Below are positions 1-5,488 of a stretch of DNA of 6,363 nt, in pieces. Position numbers and translations under genes: made by a program. This DNA comes from Bacteroidota bacterium (GTDB lineage Bacteria; Bacteroidota; Bacteroidia; Bacteroidales; UBA932). The stretch covers positions 1 to 6,363 of the forward strand of contig JAGDMC010000088.1 in NCBI GenBank assembly GCA_017860395.1, given 5' to 3'. Numbering within the stretch: position 1 is the stretch's first letter; every line of letters starts with the position of its first letter. The notes beneath the pieces were generated by a model that did no database searches, was not told where the DNA came from, and saw only the letters and a program-made list of their open reading frames with translations.

Positions 1-672
1 AACAAAGTTACTTCAATGGATTTTGACTACAACATCCGCGCAGCAGGAAGCAGTTTGATATTATCCGCTGCATTCCAGTTGGATAAGGTTAATGCTTCAA
101 ATGTAACCTCCGTTACCGGAGAGTCTTTATCGGGAACAGCTCCTTTTGCCGTAAGTACTAATGGAACAGAGAGCGGAGTAAATCTGGCAGTAATTCCATT
201 ATTTAATAAAGTAAGAGATATTGTTACAGAAGATTATTCGTCGTTTCTAAACACACTTGCCGACAGCTATATAAATACACCAAATAAATCTTTGAAAATA
301 AGGTTTACCTCTCCTGTGAATTTATCGGATTTGAATATGAGTTCCATAAATTTCTTTGTGGTAAAAAACAGCACCGGGGAAACATTACGCGGCAGAGAGA
401 TCCATCTTCCGACATTCCTTCATACAACCAAGGCAGACGTAAGTTATTTTTCAGGAAAGCAGTTACATCCTACCGATAAGTACAAATTCGATGATGGAAT
501 GATGTGGGGAATCATGATTCCTGAACCGTTCAACTATCCTTTCGAGTATCAGGCTGTTGATGTAGCCTATCTGCACTTCAATGAATGGGCCTTATCCGGA
601 GGAGCAGACTTTAATGACTGGTATAAAAACCTTAGCGGATACAGGGACGATACTAAAATTTTTACTTATTAG
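1..672 (+). CDS. LruC/DUF4842-family surface protein, C-terminal part (5' end outside window)
   Basis: The frame is open from base 1 with no start of its own, so this is the last 223 codons of a longer gene; the ATG at base 16 is internal. It aligns by eye with the C-terminal half of the 497-residue LruC protein encoded at 3301-4794. Shared landmarks are 'FQLD' followed by a 'VTG' stretch, 'NFFVV', 'RGREIHLP' (about codons 130-137), 'WGIMIPEPFNYP', 'AYLHFNEWA.SGG', 'DWY' and a final 'K(I/V)(F)TY/VY'. These match the DUF4842 region that follows the LruC motif in Bacteroidota. The acidic LruC signature (FED..P..GDYDxND) should lie just upstream of base 1. No membrane segment or sorting domain follows the final tyrosine. 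The protein is presumably exported, but its signal peptide is not in view. The biochemical role of the family is unknown. The gene ends 21 bases before a two-way terminator. Confidence 0.85.
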   Translation, partial: NKVTSMDFDYNIRAAGSSLILSAAFQLDKVNASNVTSVTGESLSGTAPFAVSTNGTESGVNLAVIPLFNKVRDIVTEDYSSFLNTLADSYINTPNKSLKIRFTSPVNLSDLNMSSINFFVVKNSTGETLRGREIHLPTFLHTTKADVSYFSGKQLHPTDKYKFDDGMMWGIMIPEPFNYPFEYQAVDVAYLHFNEWALSGGADFNDWYKNLSGYRDDTKIFTY

Positions 673-693
673 ACACATCTTATTTCAAATAGA

Positions 694-729
694 AAAAAGA
701 GGGTCGTAAATATTTACGACCCTCTTTTT
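694..729. terminator. Bidirectional rho-independent terminator between convergent genes
   Basis: This is a perfect inverted repeat: 694-710 pairs with 713-729 (17 pairs, with the innermost few forming the loop). A G/C-containing core (GAGGGTCG/CGACCCTC) is flanked by A5 on the left and T5 on the right, so each strand carries its own U-tract. It sits between the plus-strand stop at 670-672 and the minus-strand stop at 759-761, as expected for a shared terminator. Confidence 0.93.
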
Positions 730-758
730 GTTCCATTCGTTTATAGAATATAACAGGA

Positions 759-1904
759 CTAGCCCATCAATTCTTTGAACAACGATTCCCATTCTTTTGC
801 CACTACTTCAATTTGAAATCGTTCCGCCCTTTTTCTTGCAGCAAGGCCCATTTCTTTGCGAACATCTTCATTTTCAATTAAATAATTGATTTTTTCTGCC
901 AAAGAATTAATATTGCCTTTTTCAACAAGTAGCCCGTTAATTCCATCATTAATTATCTCTTTCGGGCCACATGGACAGGCAAACGCAACAGGAGGAATTC
1001 CACTTGCCATTGCTTCTGTTATAACCATTCCAAATCCTTCAAATCTGGAACTAAAAGCAAAAATTGAGCTTTCTCCGAGTTTATCATCCAGGTTACTTAC
1101 CGGCTCTTCGAAAAAGCATTTATCTGAAATTCCATTAGCCGCTGCCTGCCTTCTGAAAGGCTCCTTGTTCCCTGCGCCATATATTGTCAAAGTCCAGTCT
1201 GGATGTTTCTCAGAAACAATTTTCCAGCTGTCTATTAACAAATCATATCCTTTCACATGTACAAATCTTCCTGCTGCAATAACTTTTTTTGCAGAGCAAT
1301 CAGATGTTTTCCCAGGAAGTTTGTCTAACGGATTGTAAATAACCGATACATTCTCAAGCTCGTTCCATTGATCCCTGTCTTCGTGGCTCAGCACAACAAA
1401 TCTGTCCAGTCTTTTCAAATTTCCGATAAGTTGATGCATCCAGAGCTTTGAAACAATCGATTTGAAAAAACCGGGTGAATCGTGTATGTCCAAATCTCTG
1501 TAATTTTTTTTATTAAAATGTAATTCACCAACCTTACGGCTGCCATCTTTAATTCGGGTAATAAAATTAATTTCCCGTCTTAAAGTAGATATTGTAATGT
1601 CCGGTTTTATCTGCTTAAGCGTTTTTGATAATCGCCTTTTATAAAGTACCTGTTTAAATGTATAATAAAAAACCTTTTTATAAATTGGATAATTCCAAAT
1701 ATATTCAAAATCTATATTTAAATTAATTACTGATATTTTATTGGACAACGGGAATGCCGGTGGTTTCCCAATGCCATCAGTTGTAATTATAAAAACATCA
1801 TAACCAAGCATATCAGCAAAATAATTGGCCTTAATCGTCAGGGTTTTTTCCATGCCGCTGGCAGAATATAATGCCGGTATGCAGTACGCCAGTTTGATAC
1901 TCAT
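759..1904 (-). CDS. GT4-type glycosyltransferase
   Basis: The 381-residue protein has the two-domain layout and normal length of a GT-B retaining glycosyltransferase of family GT4. Such enzymes move a sugar from a nucleotide-sugar donor onto a growing glycan at the cytoplasmic face of the inner membrane. The N-terminal half (1-200) carries the acceptor-side glycine loop near residues 13-20 (YSASGMEK); many relatives have GGME(R/K), so one glycine is serine here. The C-terminal half begins at 'AAGRFVHVKGYDLLID' (R213, K218, phosphate-contacting positions in the family). It contains the E-x7-E signature EGFGMVITE (E289, E297) followed by 'EAMASGIPPVAF', typical of the donor site. No signal peptide or membrane helix is evident. 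The start codon overlaps the stop of the upstream gene (TAATG), so translation is probably coupled. Donor and acceptor cannot be read from sequence. LPS O-antigen, capsule or other cell-surface glycan synthesis is the usual setting, but no other glycan gene is in the window. Confidence 0.92.
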   Translation of the reverse strand: MSIKLAYCIPALYSASGMEKTLTIKANYFADMLGYDVFIITTDGIGKPPAFPLSNKISVINLNIDFEYIWNYPIYKKVFYYTFKQVLYKRRLSKTLKQIKPDITISTLRREINFITRIKDGSRKVGELHFNKKNYRDLDIHDSPGFFKSIVSKLWMHQLIGNLKRLDRFVVLSHEDRDQWNELENVSVIYNPLDKLPGKTSDCSAKKVIAAGRFVHVKGYDLLIDSWKIVSEKHPDWTLTIYGAGNKEPFRRQAAANGISDKCFFEEPVSNLDDKLGESSIFAFSSRFEGFGMVITEAMASGIPPVAFACPCGPKEIINDGINGLLVEKGNINSLAEKINYLIENEDVRKEMGLAARKRAERFQIEVVAKEWESLFKELMG

Positions 1905-2500
1905 TATAGTTTAGTTTCTTTTATCAAAAACTTTGCAAGTTCCTTTCCTCCTTTGGCAAATGATTCCTGCACCCTAAAACCCACATCATAGTCATTTCCT
2001 CCAAAATTATTGGCAGATGCATCTTTGATGACAATTGTTGCAATTTCCTTTCCGTCTGACTTGTTAACAAATATACAAGTAAAATCGACAGATGCGCTTC
2101 TTCTTGCAACGCCAACATTGAATCCGGGCTCAATAAAATCTACATTTACTTTCATAAGGATTTCACCGTCCCCTAAAGTTGCATTAATATCTTTGTCTTT
2201 CAAATATTTTGAAAACAACTCAATAAATTTTGGCTCAAACCTTTCGTCCCTGTCGGACAACCACGCTTTATGCCACTCATCTCCCCATCCTGATTTCTTT
2301 GAATTGTACGCTTCAATCTTTTCCTTTACATACTTCTCCTCTGTCATCTTACCTACTTTCATATTTTCATAGGTGAAAGAGACCCCTATTGATTTAGTAT
2401 CCTTAAGAACATTAAGAGAACCAGACGTTTTCTTTATACTCTGGCCAAAAGCACCAATCCCGATAAATAAAATCAGTACTGACATTAAAATCTTTTTCAT
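1904..2500 (-). CDS. Secreted protein of unknown function (198 aa)
   Basis: I do not recognise a named family with confidence. Residues 1-19 form a clear signal peptide (MKKILMSVLILFIGIGAFG, then Q20) without a lipobox cysteine, so a periplasmic or secreted soluble protein is expected. The mature part is charged and mixed alpha/beta. A lysine- and tryptophan-rich segment (about 50-90, with GWGDEW and HKAWLSDRDE) is followed by alternating beta-like strands (113-160, 'ILMKVNVDFIEPGFNVGV', 'VDFTCIFVNK'). A glycine-rich turn (FGGNDYDVG, 166-174) and a final amphipathic helix (176-195) complete it. This order loosely recalls small envelope proteins of the DUF4136/DUF4410 sort, which is only a suggestion. 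The ATG at 2498-2500 is the only start that keeps the signal peptide. The leader is A/T-rich with no Shine-Dalgarno site. The gene lies just downstream of a terminator and no TAnnTTTG box is visible in the 76-base spacer, so its promoter is unclear. It overlaps the glycosyltransferase by one base. Confidence 0.85.
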   Translation of the reverse strand: MKKILMSVLILFIGIGAFGQSIKKTSGSLNVLKDTKSIGVSFTYENMKVGKMTEEKYVKEKIEAYNSKKSGWGDEWHKAWLSDRDERFEPKFIELFSKYLKDKDINATLGDGEILMKVNVDFIEPGFNVGVARRSASVDFTCIFVNKSDGKEIATIVIKDASANNFGGNDYDVGFRVQESFAKGGKELAKFLIKETKL

Positions 2501-2523
2501 AACAATAAATATTTTAGGTTAGT

Positions 2524-2560
2524 ATAAAAGAAATAAGCCTGCAAAAGTTTGCAGGCTTAT
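2524..2560 (-). terminator. Rho-independent terminator after the 205-aa secreted protein gene
   Basis: A near-perfect hairpin pairs 2533-2544 (ATAAGCCTGCAA) with 2549-2560 (TTGCAGGCTTAT) around a four-base loop. Read on the minus strand it is followed by a U-rich tract (TTTCTTTTAT). It starts 16 bases after the stop of the gene at 2577-3194. The plus-strand side lacks a T-run, so it works in one direction. It should reduce readthrough into the 198-residue gene. Confidence 0.87.
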
Positions 2561-2576
2561 AAATATAAATTTACGA

Positions 2577-3194
2577 TTAAAGTTTAAATATCTTTTCCAG
2601 AGAGGATGCCCAGTAGTTTCTTAGCCCAAAACCGCCTGCCTTTCCGGAAACTCTGTCTGTAAAAACTATTTTCTTTGTTTTCACATTAAAACATACAGCT
2701 ATATAATTTCCTATTCCTGCCTCCTTATCCAAAAGTTCTGCAACATAAAGGACACCATATCCTATATCTTTGCCTGTATTGAAAGACTTAACGAGGGCAA
2801 CAACAGCGGCATCATCAATTTTAAATGTTTTGCTGTAGGTTGGCATTCCGGCTTCGTTCATAATGCGTGCCCTGTAAATAGCTTCGTCTATACTTACATT
2901 ATCGAATGTGGTAAACTGAATCTTTTTTAATTCTTTTGACTGATCAATCTCCCTGATGTACTTTGTAAAGAAATTTCCGTACTGGTATTTTTTAGTTTCA
3001 GAAACAATGAGTTTATTAATCTCTTCAAATGCTTTTGCAACCTTTCCCGGCTCTTCTTTTACTCCGAATGTTTTAACCAAAGTAAAGTCTACTCCGTAAA
3101 AATTCATTTTGGGAACAGCCTGACTTTCTGCTTTTTCAATTGAATAAACCATTCCCGGTATAATCACAAACAAAAGAAATAGAAACTTTTTCAT
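2577..3194 (-). CDS. Secreted protein of unknown function (205 aa) with SGKAGGFGLRNYWA motif
   Basis: This is a conserved-looking hypothetical protein; I recognise the general type from Bacteroidota genomes but not a function. Residues 1-18 are a signal peptide (MKKFLFLLFVIIPGMVYS) with no lipobox cysteine. The mature protein starts with a 'FYGVDFTLVKTFG' strand (32-44) and a helical 'AFEEINKLI' segment (55-63). It then has a lysine/tyrosine-rich stretch (KKYQYGNFFTKY), a long central region, and a hydrophobic 'GYGVLYVAELLDKEAGIGNYIAVCFNVKTKKIVF' strand pair (145-178). It ends in a striking glycine-rich motif SGKAGGFGLRNYWA (183-196) close to the C-terminus. A single cysteine (C168) makes a disulphide fold unlikely. 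The start is fixed by the signal peptide; the leader has no Shine-Dalgarno site. It has its own terminator downstream and is preceded by the terminator of the LruC unit, so it is likely monocistronic. Its neighbour at 1904-2500 is also a small exported unknown, but I see no convincing homology between the two. Confidence 0.85.
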   Translation of the reverse strand: MKKFLFLLFVIIPGMVYSIEKAESQAVPKMNFYGVDFTLVKTFGVKEEPGKVAKAFEEINKLIVSETKKYQYGNFFTKYIREIDQSKELKKIQFTTFDNVSIDEAIYRARIMNEAGMPTYSKTFKIDDAAVVALVKSFNTGKDIGYGVLYVAELLDKEAGIGNYIAVCFNVKTKKIVFTDRVSGKAGGFGLRNYWASSLEKIFKL

Positions 3195-3217
3195 AGTTAA
3201 AATTTTTATGCTTTAAA

Positions 3218-3225
3218 CAAATATA
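3218..3225 (-). promoter_or_regulatory. Candidate -7 promoter box for the 205-aa gene
   Basis: On the minus strand these bases read TATATTTG, a full match to the Bacteroidota -7 consensus TAnnTTTG. It lies 23 bases upstream of the start codon, implying a leader of roughly 15-20 bases. No TTTG -33 box is present at the right distance, because that position falls in the C/G run of the preceding terminator, so the match is partial. In AT-rich DNA a lone -7 box can occur by chance. Confidence 0.45.
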
Positions 3226-3237
3226 CATTTTTTATAT

Positions 3238-3280
3238 AAAAAATCCCCCTTTCATTTATAACTATATTTGAAAAAGGGGG
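3238..3280 (-). terminator. Rho-independent terminator of the lipoprotein-LruC unit
   Basis: CCCCCTTT (3245-3252) pairs with AAAGGGGG (3273-3280), giving an 8-pair stem around a 20-base AT-rich loop. On the minus strand the stem is followed by ATTTTTT, a U-tract. It begins 20 bases after the stop of the 497-residue gene. The loop is longer than usual. The plus-strand side also has a T6 run (3285-3290), so it may block antisense transcription too. Confidence 0.85.
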
Positions 3281-3300
3281 AGAGTTTTTTAATATAAAAA

Positions 3301-4794
3301 TTAGTAAACCTTGAACTGATTTCTGTATCCGGCACCCGTGTTACTGAACCAGTCTGTTTTAGCTGTACCATTTGACTCTGCCCATTCAATAAAATAAAGG
3401 TAAGCTTCATTAATTGGAGCCAACTCAACCGGATATTGGAAACCCTGAATAATATTCAACCCCCAGGGGAGATTATTTAAAGTTTTATAATATTTTCCCA
3501 AAGGAACAGATGAATCGTCGTCTTTCAATCCAAAAAGAGAGGTATTGGCAAGATTCGTAGGAACCCTGTCCGGAAGGTGAATCTCTTTGCCTCTCGTATC
3601 ATCGGCAACAATAAAAAAGTTAAAAGCAAGAGAAGACAGATCAGTTATCGGGACAGTATTTGCAACAAATGCAACATTAACAGATAACTCTGCAGGGTAT
3701 ATATAAGGAGATGCCTTTATGGTGTTTACAAGCTTATCAGCTCCTCTTGGTATAATATTGAAGAAGTTATCGAATACAATACAAGTTGCATATGTCTGGC
3801 CGGACTCAACCCCGTTAGGAGCAATATTGAAAACAGGAGAAGATGGGGAAACCGAATTACCTGTAACCCCGGATATTTTATCAGAACCAATCCCGTCAAG
3901 CTGGAAACCAAAACCATTGTTAAAAATAGCTCCAGATGCCTTCAGGATGAATTCACCAATTACCTCAACCACATAATTCGATGAATTTGTAACCGTCGTC
4001 ATCCTGTAGTCGACAACCACATCATTAAAGTCATAGTCACCTTTGGCTGGCCAGTTATCTTCAAAAGCCAGCGTTCCATAACTTACTTCAGAAGGATAAT
4101 ATGAGTTATATGCTCTTGTTGCGTCTGCGGGGTACATATCCTGATCATTCTGGACACCGTCTCCATCTGCATCTAAAAACGGTGATGCAGGCAGGCAATT
4201 GTTAGCCGGGTCAGAGCTATATGTTCCCGGGAAAATAAAATTGTCAGATATTATCCTTCCTGCTCCTCCATCGCCTACAAAACTTACCATTATCTTATAA
4301 ACACTCGTTGAATTAGCTATTTCAACCGGTATTGGAACAGATAGGTTTTGGATTGTCTGGCTGACAGTGCCGGTTAGTGGCGGTAAAAAATTGTAAGTAT
4401 AAAATGTTGTAGTAGCACCCTCTTTAGATGGCAATAATGAAGAAGGATCGTACGGAATATAAGAAACAACGATAGCACGACTAAGCGTTGTACCGGTAGT
4501 TGAACCCGATAATCTTGTACTGAATGTAATATTCCCGGATCCCATTTTCATCCATGGCGTCTTAATGTATGAAGTGGTAATATCAAGGCTTGGCGTTGTA
4601 TTGTTATTAACAAGCGAATAAGCTCCTCCCATGACAAGTGTGGCCGTTCTTGCCTGCTGAACCAAATTCCAGCAATTTGCGTTGTATGTGGCAACACTGC
4701 TGGTTTCTGCGTCTAATGTAACGGTCGATTGACCTAAAACCACAGTTGAGGATATGACGACTGTGCACAATATCGAAAATAATTTCTTTTTCAT
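3301..4794 (-). CDS. Secreted LruC domain protein with Ca-binding-like loop and DUF4842 region
   Basis: The 497-residue protein is exported: residues 1-21 are a signal peptide (to ...STVVLG, then Q22) with no lipobox. Residues 22-190 look like a beta-sandwich or jelly-roll module (SYIKTPWMKMGSGNITFSTR, then YKIMVSFVGDGGAGR and ISDNFIFPGTY). Residues 208-219, DADGDGVQNDQD, form a calcium-loop-like acidic repeat of the thrombospondin-3/EF-hand style. Next comes YPADATRAYNSYYP and the LruC hallmark FEDNWPAKGDYDFND (244-258). The rest (about 262-497) is the DUF4842-type region, with FGFQLDG, RGKEIHLP (401-408), PWGLNI and AYLYFIEWA. LruC is named for a Leptospira outer-membrane protein; its molecular role in Bacteroidota is unknown. 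The gene starts 19 bases after the stop of the lipoprotein at 4814-5233, so the two are very likely co-transcribed and may act together at the surface (inference). Placement is probably periplasmic or cell surface. No type IX C-terminal sorting domain is evident. Confidence 0.92.
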   Translation of the reverse strand: MKKKLFSILCTVVISSTVVLGQSTVTLDAETSSVATYNANCWNLVQQARTATLVMGGAYSLVNNNTTPSLDITTSYIKTPWMKMGSGNITFSTRLSGSTTGTTLSRAIVVSYIPYDPSSLLPSKEGATTTFYTYNFLPPLTGTVSQTIQNLSVPIPVEIANSTSVYKIMVSFVGDGGAGRIISDNFIFPGTYSSDPANNCLPASPFLDADGDGVQNDQDMYPADATRAYNSYYPSEVSYGTLAFEDNWPAKGDYDFNDVVVDYRMTTVTNSSNYVVEVIGEFILKASGAIFNNGFGFQLDGIGSDKISGVTGNSVSPSSPVFNIAPNGVESGQTYATCIVFDNFFNIIPRGADKLVNTIKASPYIYPAELSVNVAFVANTVPITDLSSLAFNFFIVADDTRGKEIHLPDRVPTNLANTSLFGLKDDDSSVPLGKYYKTLNNLPWGLNIIQGFQYPVELAPINEAYLYFIEWAESNGTAKTDWFSNTGAGYRNQFKVY

Positions 4795-4813
4795 TTCCGT
4801 ATTTTTAATATTT

Positions 4814-5233
4814 CTACGGCACCTCTGTTTCTTCTGTTATATTTGGTATAAAAGAGAATTCTGCCTTATTGCCAATCACCTTAAGATTGTACACCATTGA
4901 GCCATATTTCAGAGTTAGGCTTGTCGTTTCAGACGGGACAATAATTTTTAATTGCAAATCCTGACTCATATTATGAAAAAGACTATAGAGTCTGGTCCCG
5001 TCCTGAAGCGATATTGACAAAGTAGATTTAACTGTAACAATTGTTGGCAAACCGGTTATAGTAACTTCAACGCTTTTGGATGTACTCCAGGAAAAAGTAT
5101 CAGAAACTTTAGCATCTCCCATAGTAATTTTATCGGCGGGCTTAACCGGACCCGGGCTGGGATCAGGAAACTTGACACAAGAAACCAATATCCCGGCGAC
5201 CAAAAATAAAATAATATAAATCGAATTTTTCAT
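4814..5233 (-). CDS. Small lipoprotein resembling the N-terminal module of LruC lipoproteins
   Basis: The 139-residue protein begins with a lipoprotein signal ending in the lipobox LVSC, so C19 would be acylated. The residues after it (VKFPDPSPGP) form a proline-rich linker without the acidic cluster that often marks Bacteroidota surface lipoproteins. The mature part is beta-rich: FSWSTSKSVEVTITGLP (47-63) is the kind of 'F(D/S)WST(T/S)K.V.V' segment found at the start of full-length LruC lipoproteins, followed by 'LSISLQDGTRLYS' and 'LKIIVPSETTSLTLKYG'. The N-terminus is visibly related to the plus-strand lipoprotein at 5489 (both MKN.IYII..., then SCVKFP). The frame closes with a normal stop and the following LruC gene has its own signal peptide in a different frame, so this is a genuine small gene rather than a broken one. 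A likely role is membrane anchor or partner for the downstream LruC protein (inference). The upstream leader is A-rich without a Shine-Dalgarno site. Confidence 0.85.
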   Translation of the reverse strand: MKNSIYIILFLVAGILVSCVKFPDPSPGPVKPADKITMGDAKVSDTFSWSTSKSVEVTITGLPTIVTVKSTLSISLQDGTRLYSLFHNMSQDLQLKIIVPSETTSLTLKYGSMVYNLKVIGNKAEFSFIPNITEETEVP

Positions 5234-5356
5234 TTTTCGATTCTTATTAAACTTCCTTTTAGCAAAACCACACTATGCTTCTTTCTTGATATCAGCTTTT
5301 TATGTGTAATTTCACTCAAAATTGGACTTAAAGATATATAATAATATTTCTAATTC

Positions 5357-5364
5357 CAAATTTA
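5357..5364 (-). promoter_or_regulatory. Candidate -7 promoter box for the lipoprotein-LruC unit
   Basis: Read on the minus strand this is TAAATTTG, a full match to TAnnTTTG, about 123 bases upstream of the lipoprotein start. No TTTG -33 box is found 19-21 bases further upstream, so it is a half match. It sits inside the very AT-rich centre of the divergent spacer and abuts the plus-strand promoter, which would make the two promoters compete or share a regulator. Confidence 0.4.
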
Positions 5365-5366
5365 TT

Positions 5367-5398
5367 TTTGATATTTAATATATTTTTTTATATTTTTG
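5367..5398 (+). promoter_or_regulatory. Bacteroidota-type promoter for the plus-strand LruC lipoprotein
   Basis: TTTG at 5367-5370 is followed after 20 bases by TATTTTTG at 5391-5398, matching the Bacteroidota primary-sigma pattern TTTG / TAnnTTTG at near-ideal spacing. Transcription should start about 5404, giving a leader of about 85 bases before the ATG at 5489. An overlapping second TAnnTTTG match ends at 5370 (5363-5370), so an alternative upstream start is possible. The whole gene-free stretch 5234-5488 carries this promoter, the opposing -7 box, a tiny leader frame and a Shine-Dalgarno site; I see no other gene in it. Confidence 0.65.
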
Positions 5399-5411
5399 CA
5401 CTACTAATTGT

Positions 5412-5447
5412 ATGATGACAAACTTAGAAACATTATTCTACTCGTAA
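5412..5447 (+). other. Possible 11-codon leader reading frame
   Basis: Just downstream of the predicted transcription start, ATG ATG begins a frame of 11 codons (MMTNLETLFYS) closed by TAA, ending 41 bases before the lipoprotein ATG. There is no ribosome binding site in front of it, so it would be read as a near-leaderless start if at all. It may well be chance; it is listed only because it is the only coding-like object in the leader. Confidence 0.15.
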
Positions 5448-5472
5448 TTTTTTATGAAAGAATAAATTAGTG

Positions 5473-5479
5473 AAGGAGG
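5473..5479 (+). promoter_or_regulatory. Strong Shine-Dalgarno site (AAGGAGG)
   Basis: AAGGAGG lies nine bases before the ATG at 5489-5491, an ideal match and spacing for 16S rRNA pairing. The other complete genes in the window have A/T-rich leaders with no such site, which is the norm in Bacteroidota. It fixes the start codon of the downstream lipoprotein. Confidence 0.75.
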
Positions 5480-5488
5480 CACTTTAAA

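Noticed and set aside
694..729. The long perfect palindrome as a CRISPR repeat, attachment site or transposon end.
   Set aside because: It occurs once, is flanked by A and T runs, and sits between two convergent stop codons. It is a bidirectional terminator.
886..1338. A 150-codon open frame on the plus strand.
   Set aside because: It lies entirely antisense to the well-supported glycosyltransferase, has low-complexity shadow-like composition and no recognisable domain or start signal.
2010..2372. A 120-codon open frame on the plus strand, and a 69-codon minus frame at 1924-2133.
   Set aside because: Both overlap the 198-residue secreted protein in other frames. The protein on the minus strand has a clear signal peptide and coupling to the next gene, so these are shadows.
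3719..3976. Short frames over the LruC gene on both strands (3719-3976 plus, 3726-3917 minus).
   Set aside because: They sit inside the conserved DUF4842 region of the 497-residue protein and show no independent coding signs.
4795..4813. The lipoprotein and the LruC protein as one gene broken by a frameshift or stop.
   Set aside because: The second protein has its own complete signal peptide and a new N-terminal domain, in a different frame and after a 19-base spacer. Two real genes explain this better than a sequencing error or decay.
759..5233. The glycosyltransferase as a general protein O-glycosylation enzyme acting on the LruC proteins.
   Set aside because: The Bacteroidota O-glycosylation sequon D-(S/T)-(A/I/L/V/M/T) is nearly absent from the window's exported proteins; I found only one clear case, in the plus-strand lipoprotein (residues 63-65). 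The enzyme resembles ordinary polysaccharide GT4 members.
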